A DNA stretch of 5,014 nucleotides from JAENVT01 sp040005915 (lineage in GTDB: Bacteria; Actinomycetota; Acidimicrobiia; Acidimicrobiales; Ilumatobacteraceae), in NCBI GenBank assembly GCA_040005915.1, contig JBDTYA010000005.1, positions 1-5,014 of the forward strand, given 5' to 3'. Shown one piece after another: positions 1 to 4,839 of this stretch; position 1 is the stretch's first letter; every line of letters starts with the position of its first letter. Under the pieces are notes generated by a model. That model was not told the DNA's origin and made no database searches. It saw only the letters and a list, made by a program, of their open reading frames with translations. Made by a program: the position numbers and the translations under genes.

Positions 1-255
1 AGCATCAACGCCGAGTTCGAGCGCCCCATCACCGTCGCTCGGGCCATCGAGGTGCTCGGTGCCGCACCCGGCGTGATGCTCAGCGACATCCCGACGCCGC
101 TCGAGGCCGCCGGCCAGGACCCGAGCTACGTCGGTCGCATCCGTCAGGACTCGTCCGTCGACGACCGTCGCGGCTTGGCGCTGTTCATCAGCAACGACAA
201 CCTCCGCAAAGGCGCCGCGCTCAATGCGATCCAGATCGCAGAGCTGTTCCTCTAA
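1..255 (+). CDS. asd: Aspartate-semialdehyde dehydrogenase, C-terminal part (5' end outside window)
   Basis: The frame is open from base 1 to a TAA at 253-255 and gives the last 84 residues of the protein. The segments DIPTPLEAAGQDPSYVGRIR and GLALFISNDNLRKGAALNA, followed by IQIAELF, are the conserved C-terminal signature of bacterial aspartate-semialdehyde dehydrogenase. This enzyme reduces aspartyl-4-phosphate to aspartate semialdehyde with NADPH in the cytoplasm. The product is the branch point for lysine/diaminopimelate, threonine and methionine. The nucleotide-binding part and the catalytic Cys lie upstream of the window, and family length implies that roughly three quarters of the protein is missing. 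The C-terminus ends naturally, with no sign of damage. It converges with the minus-strand MazG-like gene 20 bp away, so the two are not co-transcribed. I see no clear terminator hairpin in the gap. Confidence 0.95.
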   Translation, partial: SINAEFERPITVARAIEVLGAAPGVMLSDIPTPLEAAGQDPSYVGRIRQDSSVDDRRGLALFISNDNLRKGAALNAIQIAELFL

Positions 256-275
256 CGATCTCTCCGGTCCGGGCA

Positions 276-557
276 CTACGCACAGGAACAGGGGATCGAC
301 GCGCAGCGAGGGCAGCCGTTCGCATAGCGGCCGGCGGCTTCGGTGAGGTCGACGCCGACCTGGTTGGCGAGCGATGTGAGCCACGCCAACACGTCGGCGA
401 ACTCGTGGACCTGCTGATCGTGCGAGCCCTTACGGACGGCTTGAGCCAGTTCGCCGACCTCCTCGGCGAGCCAGGCAACCGAGCTGGGCACCCCGCGGGC
501 GCGGTCGCGCTCGCCGAATGTCGCGTCGATCAGCCGCTGCAGTTCGTCGAGCTCCAC
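276..557 (-). CDS. MazG-like nucleotide pyrophosphohydrolase with C-terminal Cys cluster
   Basis: A 93-residue protein reading from a GTG at 557-555 to a TAG at 278-276. It has the all-alpha MazG/dUTPase-like signature: AEEVGELAQAV with E32, E33 and E36, then VHEFADVLAWL with E52 and D55. This is the ExxE...ExxD set that binds Mg2+ in the family. Such enzymes hydrolyse nucleoside triphosphates (often non-canonical ones) to the monophosphate and pyrophosphate; the substrate here is unknown. The tail has four cysteines, C82-x2-C85-x4-C90-x-C92, suggesting a small metal-binding knuckle. The GTG start is chosen because homology begins at VELDELQRLID. The only upstream in-frame ATG (638-636) would make the reading frame run through the 596-609 operator and the facing promoter. 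The ribosome site is weak (GGTAG about 10 bases upstream). It is transcribed away from the operon, so the shared intergenic operator might also affect it. Confidence 0.8.
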   Translation of the reverse strand: MELDELQRLIDATFGERDRARGVPSSVAWLAEEVGELAQAVRKGSHDQQVHEFADVLAWLTSLANQVGVDLTEAAGRYANGCPRCASIPCSCA

Positions 558-595
558 TGCGGCGACGCTACCTGCGTGCGGGTGACTGGCGTTTA

Positions 596-609
596 CGCAA
601 ACGTTTGCG
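596..609. promoter_or_regulatory. LacI-family operator (perfect 14-bp palindrome)
   Basis: CGCAAACGTTTGCG is a perfect palindrome centred on a CpG at 602-603. LacI-family operators have this form: symmetric half-sites flanking a central CpG into which the hinge-helix leucine intercalates. The site lies 33 bp upstream of the aminotransferase start and 38 bp upstream of the divergent MazG-like start. It directly abuts a possible -10 box, so bound repressor would block RNA polymerase. The likely ligand is the LacI-type protein encoded at 1875-2918 in the same operon. The palindrome is seen in the sequence; the pairing with that protein is inferred. Confidence 0.82.
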
Positions 610-610
610 C

Positions 611-616
611 TAGACT
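611..616 (+). promoter_or_regulatory. Possible -10 box of the aminotransferase operon promoter
   Basis: TAGACT matches the TAnnnT core of a sigma70-type -10 element. It sits one base past the operator palindrome and 25 bp upstream of the ATG. Transcription would start near 623, giving a short leader that just includes the Shine-Dalgarno. No convincing -35 hexamer lies at 16-18 bp. GTGACT at 582-587 resembles TTGACA but is 23 bp away. The promoter call therefore rests on the -10 and on its position relative to the operator. Confidence 0.45.
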
Positions 617-628
617 GGCGATCTTCAC

Positions 629-634
629 AGGAGG
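629..634 (+). promoter_or_regulatory. Shine-Dalgarno that sets the aminotransferase start
   Basis: A perfect AGGAGG ends 7 bases before the ATG at 642. It decides the start over earlier in-frame candidates: the frame is open upstream to about 405, but that stretch is antisense to the MazG-like gene and crosses the operator. Confidence 0.85.
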
Positions 635-641
635 ACATCCC

Positions 642-1859
642 ATGCCAGGCCCAGGAAACGATCTGATCGATGAGCTCGAAGTCGAGGCTGTTACGCGCGT
701 TCTGCGCAGCGGCTACCTCGGTCGCTACGGCCCCGACGACGACCCGGCGTTCGGCGCCGAGGTGCTGACGCTGGAGAACAGCGTCGCCGATCTGGTCGGC
801 GCCGGTCATGCGGTCGCGGTCAACTCCGGCACGAGCGCGATCTGGACCCTGTTGTCCGCGCTCGGCATCGGACCCGGCGACGAGGTCATCGTTCCCGGCT
901 TCACGTTCGTCGCCTCGATGTCGGCCATCATCTACGCCGGTGCGACACCGGTGCTCGCCGAGGTCGACGACACGTTCAACCTCGATCCGGTCGATGTCGA
1001 GGCGCGCATCACCAGCAACACCAAGGCCATCCTGGCCGTGCACATGCTCGGCGCGGCCTGTGACCTCGACGCCCTCACGGAGATCGCCGACCGCCACGGC
1101 ATCCTGCTGATCGAGGACGCCGCGCAGGCGTTCGGCGGCAGCTATCACGGCCGTCGTCTCGGATCGATCGGCGTCGGGGGGGCGTACAGCTTCAATCTGT
1201 ACAAGACCATCACGTGCGGCGACGGAGGCATGCTCGTCACCGACGACCAGGACATCTACGAACGCTGCTTCGCCCTGCACGATCAAGGACACCTGCCCTT
1301 GCGGCGCGGTACGGAGATCAGCAAGCGCACGTTCCTGGGTCTCAACCTGCGAATGAACGAATTGTCCGCAGCGGTGCTCAACGTGCAGCTGACCAAGCTC
1401 GAGCGGATCCTGGCGACGTTGCGTGCCAATCGCGATGCGTTGCAGGCGGCTATCGAGTCGACCCCCGGCGTCAGCTTCCGGCGCCTCGTCGACCGTGATG
1501 GAGACATCGCCACGCACCTCGTCGTGGTGCTCCCCGACGCCGAGACTGCCGCCGCGGTGGCTCGTGATCTCGACACCAAGACGTTGGCCGATTCGGGCTG
1601 GCACGTGTACAAGAACATGGAGCACCTGCGCAGCCGCAAGATCGTCTCCGGCTTCGCCAGCGCGGTCGCCGACTACGTTGCCGACCCCGGCCTGCTGCCC
1701 AGGACGGATGCGTTGCTGGCGCGGTCGATCACGCTTGGCATCGGTGTGGTCGACGCCGGGATCGGTTCGGCGTTCGGCATCAACGTGCGCGCGACATCCG
1801 ACGACATCGCCAAGGCGGCCGATCGCTTCCGCACCGCCGTGCAGCATCACCTTCGCTGA
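642..1859 (+). CDS. DegT/DnrJ/EryC1/StrS-family PLP aminotransferase, KdnA-like
   Basis: A 405-residue fold-type I PLP enzyme of the sugar aminotransferase (DegT/DnrJ/EryC1/StrS) family, at full normal length. Visible motifs are NSGTSA (61-66, phosphate-binding loop), PGDEVIVPGFTFVAS, and IEDAAQAFGG with D159 (PLP ring nitrogen) and Q162. These are followed by YSFNLYKTITCGDGG, where K188 is the expected Schiff-base lysine. The opening MPG...GRYG and the KTITCG(D/E)GG motif with LGLN-R-x-NE recall, from memory, KdnA, which makes 8-amino-3,8-dideoxy-Kdo. The family normally moves an amino group from glutamate or glutamine to a keto-sugar in the cytoplasm. No KdnB-like dehydrogenase is present here, and an actinobacterium would not be expected to make Kdo lipid A. 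The substrate is thus open, and the reaction could run in the deaminating direction. It is the first gene of the operon, 15 bp before the LacI-type gene. Family is certain; the KdnA subgroup is likely but unproven. Confidence 0.93.
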   Translation: MPGPGNDLIDELEVEAVTRVLRSGYLGRYGPDDDPAFGAEVLTLENSVADLVGAGHAVAVNSGTSAIWTLLSALGIGPGDEVIVPGFTFVASMSAIIYAGATPVLAEVDDTFNLDPVDVEARITSNTKAILAVHMLGAACDLDALTEIADRHGILLIEDAAQAFGGSYHGRRLGSIGVGGAYSFNLYKTITCGDGGMLVTDDQDIYERCFALHDQGHLPLRRGTEISKRTFLGLNLRMNELSAAVLNVQLTKLERILATLRANRDALQAAIESTPGVSFRRLVDRDGDIATHLVVVLPDAETAAAVARDLDTKTLADSGWHVYKNMEHLRSRKIVSGFASAVADYVADPGLLPRTDALLARSITLGIGVVDAGIGSAFGINVRATSDDIAKAADRFRTAVQHHLR

Positions 1860-1874
1860 GTCCCCGAAGCACAG

Positions 1875-2918
1875 ATGACCTCGCGTCGGGTCACTCTCGT
1901 CGACATCGCCGAGCGAGCCTCGGTGTCGGTGGCGACGGTCAGCCGTGCGCTCAGCGGTGATCCGCAGATCAGCGCAGCGACGAGGACGCGCATCAGCCAG
2001 ATCGCCGCCGATCTCAAATACGTCCCCAACGTGAATGCCCGCAGCCTCGTGCTGCAGTCCAGCGCGACGTTCGGGTTGATGACACCCGACGTGACCGACC
2101 CGATTCACGGGCAGGTAGTCACCGGGTTCCAGCAGCAGGCCGACAAGCACGGTTACTCGGTGGTGTTGTCGAACGGTTTCTGGGACGTCGACACCGAACG
2201 CCGCGCCTTGAGAGAGTTTGCCGCCCATCGCGTGGCCGCGGTCGCGGTGATGGGCAGCGTGCTGTCGCAGACCGAGGTCAGGCGGCTGTTGGCCCCCTGT
2301 CCGGTGTTGTTCATCGGATCCGAACACGTGCCGGCCGGAAACGCCGATCGCGACCTGCCTCGCGGCTGCCTGCGTCCCGACGATCGCGACGGCATGGGCC
2401 AAGTGGTCGACCATCTCATCGAGCGCGGGTACCGCACGATCGCCTATGTCAGTGGATCGTCGGGTGCGACACAGGTCATTCGCCGCGACGCATTGATCGC
2501 TGCGTTGGCCGAGAGAGATCGCCCGGAACCGGTCGTGCACCAGGCAGACGACGTCGATGACGGCGGCCTCCGAATCGTCGCTTCCCAGATATGCAGGACC
2601 CGACCCGACGCGGTCGTGTGCTACGACGACAAGACCGCGCTGTTCCTGATCGACGAACTGCGCGCCGTCGGCATGACCGTGCCCAACGACGTGGGGGTGG
2701 TCGGTTTCGACGACATCCCGTTCGCCCGAATCTCCAACCCCCGGCTGACGACCGTTACCCAACGATCCGACGACTTGGGTCGCAGCGCCGTCGATTTCCT
2801 ACTGTCGTCGATCGACCGGGGAAAGCTGGTCGCCTCGCAGTTGATGCCAGTGACGCTGATAGTTCGAGAGACGACCCCGGGCCCCGGCAAGGGATCGCAC
2901 AGGAAGGGCATACGTTGA
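1875..2918 (+). CDS. LacI-family transcriptional regulator
   Basis: A 347-residue protein with the full LacI/GalR layout. Residues 7-28 (TLVDIAERASVSVATVSRAL and following) form the N-terminal helix-turn-helix. Residues 49-58 (YVPNVNARSL) lead into the hinge helix, with L58 as the expected minor-groove intercalating leucine. Residues from about 64 to 335 form the periplasmic-binding-protein-like effector domain (FGLMTPDVTDPIHG near its start, GFDD at 277-280, LTTV near its end). It probably binds DNA as a dimer and leaves the operator on binding a small molecule, typically a sugar or sugar derivative. The perfect CpG-centred palindrome at 596-609 is the obvious target, which implies autoregulation of the operon. 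The ATG at 1875 follows the aminotransferase stop by 15 bp, with only a weak ribosome site, so translation may partly depend on coupling. The 3' end overlaps the next gene by 4 bp. Effector unknown. Confidence 0.95.
   Translation: MTSRRVTLVDIAERASVSVATVSRALSGDPQISAATRTRISQIAADLKYVPNVNARSLVLQSSATFGLMTPDVTDPIHGQVVTGFQQQADKHGYSVVLSNGFWDVDTERRALREFAAHRVAAVAVMGSVLSQTEVRRLLAPCPVLFIGSEHVPAGNADRDLPRGCLRPDDRDGMGQVVDHLIERGYRTIAYVSGSSGATQVIRRDALIAALAERDRPEPVVHQADDVDDGGLRIVASQICRTRPDAVVCYDDKTALFLIDELRAVGMTVPNDVGVVGFDDIPFARISNPRLTTVTQRSDDLGRSAVDFLLSSIDRGKLVASQLMPVTLIVRETTPGPGKGSHRKGIR
2901..2907 (+). promoter_or_regulatory. Shine-Dalgarno supporting a TTG start
   Basis: AGGAAGG lies within the end of the LacI-type gene, 7 bases upstream of the TTG at 2915-2917. 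No ATG or GTG occurs in frame between the two. The next in-frame ATG (2999) is at residue 29 and would remove the conserved GYADRQSY segment. The site therefore decides in favour of TTG. Confidence 0.7.
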
Positions 2919-4480
2919 CGAGGAAGATCTACACCAGGTGGCCGGCAGTCGAGGGCTACGCCGACCGCCAGAGCTACAGCAGCGGTGACGTCGTCGAGAT
3001 GCGTTGCAGCAGTCGGGCGACCAGCGTGACGGCGACGATCGCCAGGATCGGCCGTGAGCGGCGAGAGGTCTGGCGCAGCGAGGGCATCATCATCGCTGAG
3101 CACCCGTATCCCGACGACGCCTACGCCACGGGCTGTGACTGGCCGGTTGGCTTCACCGTCGAGGTCGACCCGACGTGGACGTCGGGCTTCTACGAGGTGA
3201 GCCTGCACGCCGATGGTGAGACCGACGAGCAGGCAACGTCGGAGGCTTTCTTCGTCGTGAGGCCGTCGCCATCGTCGGAGCCATCGCCGGCCGATGCGAT
3301 CCTGGTGCTGGCGACCAACACCTACAACGCCTACAACCAGTGGGGCGGCAAGTGCCTCTACAGCGGGGCGACGCAGGTGTCGTTCGCCCGACCGTTGGAG
3401 CACGGCTACCTCCGCCGGCCGGCTGCGCCATACGAGGTGCCCTACGACGGACGCGTCAACAGCCAGACGGATCAGCCCGACGAGGAGCATCGCCAATTGC
3501 AGGACTACCTCGCCGACTTCGATTACCCGATGTGGTGTGCGTCGACCGGTTGGCACACTTGGGAGCGGCGCTTCGTTCGCTGGGCCGAAGGTGAGGGTCT
3601 GACGCTCGACTATGCCGTCAATTCCGACTTGGAGATGCATCCCGAGGTGCTCGATGGGCAACGTCTGATGTTGAGCGTCGGGCACGACGAGTACTGGTCG
3701 TGGGCGATGCGTGACACCGTCGATGCCTTCGTCGAGGCGGGCGGCTCGTTGGCCGTGTTCTCCGGTAACACCTGCTTCTGGCAGGTTCGATACGAGGACG
3801 ACGGCCAGACGATGGTTTGCTACAAGGGCCGAGCCGAGGAGCTCGACCCACTGCGCGGAACCGACGACCAACATCTCCTCACTTCGATGTTCTCGCTCCC
3901 GTCGATCGGCCGGCCCGAAGCGCAGACCACCGGGCTCAGCTTCACTCGCGGCGGCTATGCCCGAGTCGGGAAGGCCACGCCGCACAGTTCGGGCGGGTAC
4001 ATGATCCACAAGCCCGACCACCCGATCTTCGAAGGCACCAACCTGCGCTACGGCGACCAGTTGGGAATGCCGTCGAAGATCGTCGGCTATGAGGTCGACG
4101 GCTGCGAGCTGACGATGATCAACGGCGATCCCGTGCCGACGTACGCCGACGGAACTCCCGATGGCCTGGAGGTGCTCGGCACCGCGCCGGCCCGCCTGAT
4201 CTCGATCACGGAAGATCACTGTGAGGCCCCGGTCGCGTTGTGGGCCGGTGTCGACCCGCCCGGCGATCTCGAGTTCGTCGCCGGCGCGCTGTTCGGTTCG
4301 GCAACACCAGAGAACGTCGCCCGCATCGCTCACAACAACGCCGTGATGGCTGTGTTCACCAAAGGGACGGGCAAGGTCTTCAATGCCGGCACGACCGACT
4401 GGAGCTGCGGCCTGGACGAGGACCCGTTGATGCAACAGGTCACCCGCAACGTGATCAAGTGGCTGACCGCCGACGACTGA
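2915..4480 (+). CDS. N,N-dimethylformamidase large (beta) subunit-like protein
   Basis: A 521-residue protein read from a TTG that overlaps the repressor stop (TTGA), implying translational coupling. Residues about 1-117 look like a beta-sandwich: GYADRQSYSSGD at 14-25 and VDPTWTSGFYEV at 84-95. A Pro/Ser linker follows (about 117-126). The rest resembles the C-terminal region of dimethylformamidase beta subunits, related to class I glutamine amidotransferase/ThuA folds. Motifs there are ATNTYNAYNQWGG (133-145), VGHDEYWSW (255-263) and FSGNTCFWQVRYE (282-294). Characterised dimethylformamidase hydrolyses DMF to dimethylamine and formate with a mononuclear iron held by two Tyr and one Glu. Y137, Y140, E259 and Y260 are candidate counterparts, but I cannot align them exactly. 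There is no signal peptide, so it should be cytoplasmic. No small alpha subunit is encoded in the window. A role as an amide or formamide hydrolase acting with the neighbouring aminotransferase is inferred. Family assignment is fairly sure; activity is not. Confidence 0.82.
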   Translation: MTRKIYTRWPAVEGYADRQSYSSGDVVEMRCSSRATSVTATIARIGRERREVWRSEGIIIAEHPYPDDAYATGCDWPVGFTVEVDPTWTSGFYEVSLHADGETDEQATSEAFFVVRPSPSSEPSPADAILVLATNTYNAYNQWGGKCLYSGATQVSFARPLEHGYLRRPAAPYEVPYDGRVNSQTDQPDEEHRQLQDYLADFDYPMWCASTGWHTWERRFVRWAEGEGLTLDYAVNSDLEMHPEVLDGQRLMLSVGHDEYWSWAMRDTVDAFVEAGGSLAVFSGNTCFWQVRYEDDGQTMVCYKGRAEELDPLRGTDDQHLLTSMFSLPSIGRPEAQTTGLSFTRGGYARVGKATPHSSGGYMIHKPDHPIFEGTNLRYGDQLGMPSKIVGYEVDGCELTMINGDPVPTYADGTPDGLEVLGTAPARLISITEDHCEAPVALWAGVDPPGDLEFVAGALFGSATPENVARIAHNNAVMAVFTKGTGKVFNAGTTDWSCGLDEDPLMQQVTRNVIKWLTADD

Positions 4481-4510
4481 CGGCAGTGTTCGAGCGGCGC
4501 CCGACGAGGT

Positions 4511-4546
4511 GGGATCGGTCGTGGCACACCGCGTCGCGGCCATCCC
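4511..4546 (+). terminator. Hairpin downstream of the operon, possible terminator
   Basis: GGGAT at 4511-4515 pairs with ATCCC at 4542-4546. After a one-base bulge (C4516), pairing continues as 4517-4525 with 4533-4541, using a few G-U pairs, and leaves a loop of about 7 bases. It starts 30 bp after the operon's last stop codon, where a terminator is expected. There is no T run after it, only scattered T residues near 4561-4569. It may instead be an RNA 3'-end stabiliser or chance GC-rich pairing. Confidence 0.35.
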
Positions 4547-4660
4547 GAGAGCGGCGACGAGTTCGTTTGCCATGAACTCCACCTATCGTTGTCGAACATA
4601 CGTCTTCCCTGTGATTGAGTGTGGAAGAACTCGTCGAAAGCCGAGGGTTGCGAACGCGCT

Positions 4661-4800
4661 CCAGAACGGGCATTCGGCGCTACCTGCGTACTGGATCGGG
4701 GAATTGTGCAGCCACAGAATCGTACGTGCCATTCCGTGGCTGCACAGTTCGACCGACCGGTGCGCGGTCGCCGGCGGGTAGCGCCGATCTGCCGATCTGG
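4661..4800. repeat. Imperfect long inverted repeat (possible MITE-like or REP-doublet element)
   Basis: Two related units of about 65-75 bp lie head to head. The outer arms start CCAGA (4661-4665) against TCTGG (4796-4800). Next come GGCGCTACC (4676-4684) against GGTAGCGCC (4777-4785), and then the central stem at 4701-4750. The right arm carries about 10 extra bases around 4766-4776, so the arms have diverged by an indel as well as substitutions. No transposase is present. The structure fits a non-autonomous mobile element or a palindromic intergenic repeat, but only a second copy elsewhere in the genome would show that. Confidence 0.55.
4701..4750. repeat. Central 20-position stem of the inverted repeat
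   Basis: Bases 4701-4720 pair with 4731-4750: 18 Watson-Crick pairs, one T-G pair (4704/4747) and one mismatch (4716/4735), closing a 10-base loop. The core is an uninterrupted 11-bp match, TGTGCAGCCAC (4705-4715) to GTGGCTGCACA (4736-4746). It is too long and regular to be casual. No T run follows on either strand, so it does not look like a standard terminator. Confidence 0.8.
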
Positions 4801-4804
4801 CGGG

Positions 4805-4833
4805 TTGTGGAATGTAAGACGAAGTGTCATACT
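4805..4833 (+). promoter_or_regulatory. Promoter of the antitoxin-like gene, probably leaderless
   Basis: TTGTGG (4805-4810, -35-like) and CATACT (4828-4833, -10-like) are separated by exactly 17 bp. The expected transcription start, about 7 bases after the -10, coincides with the A of the ATG at 4840. No Shine-Dalgarno precedes that ATG. Both points suggest a leaderless mRNA, which is common in actinobacteria. Confidence 0.5.
4814..4832. promoter_or_regulatory. Imperfect dyad over the -10 region, candidate autoregulatory site
   Basis: GTAAGAC (4814-4820) and GTCATAC (4826-4832) are inverted with 6 of 7 positions matching across a 5-bp spacer. The dyad spans most of the spacer and the -10 box. 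Ribbon-helix-helix antitoxins commonly bind such short dyads in their own promoters, so this is a plausible site for the protein encoded just downstream. Confidence 0.4.
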
Positions 4834-4839
4834 CGCTCC

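Larger units (their letters stand above)
4481..4839. other. Non-coding region between the operon and the antitoxin-like gene
   Basis: About 360 bp with no convincing protein gene on either strand. The short open frames here lack homology, and two of them on opposite strands encode similar peptides only because the DNA is an inverted repeat. In order, it contains a hairpin (4511-4546), a minus-strand ATG with a good ribosome site but no plausible gene behind it (4573), a stretch with nothing recognisable (about 4580-4660), a long imperfect inverted repeat (4661-4800), and the promoter of the next gene. No tRNA-like cloverleaf was recognised. Confidence 0.7.

Noticed and set aside
256..275. Bidirectional terminator between asd and the MazG-like gene
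   Set aside because: The 20-bp gap holds only a tiny CCGGTCCGG symmetry; no stem long enough and no T run was found.
558..638. Longer MazG-like protein starting at the minus-strand ATG at 638-636
   Set aside because: It would be read through the operator and the facing promoter, and the extra residues do not resemble the family, which begins near VELDELQRLID.
405..641. N-terminal extension of the aminotransferase frame
   Set aside because: The extension is antisense to the MazG-like gene and passes through the operator and -10. The perfect AGGAGG before the ATG at 642 and the family-typical MPG start fix the real beginning.
558..2762. Very long minus-strand open frame running on from the MazG-like gene through the aminotransferase and repressor genes
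   Set aside because: It is antisense to two clearly conserved genes, and its translation is low-complexity and rich in Arg, Asp and Val, as expected for the reverse strand of GC-rich coding DNA. Only the part from 557 down to 276 shows family motifs.
2621..4582. 653-residue minus-strand open frame opposite the dimethylformamidase-like gene
   Set aside because: It has no recognisable motifs and is the mirror of a well-supported plus-strand gene; long antisense frames are common at this GC content.
4481..4839. tRNA, CRISPR array or insertion-sequence transposase in the intergenic region
   Set aside because: No cloverleaf with a GTTCRA-type T-loop, no regularly spaced direct repeats and no transposase motifs were seen.
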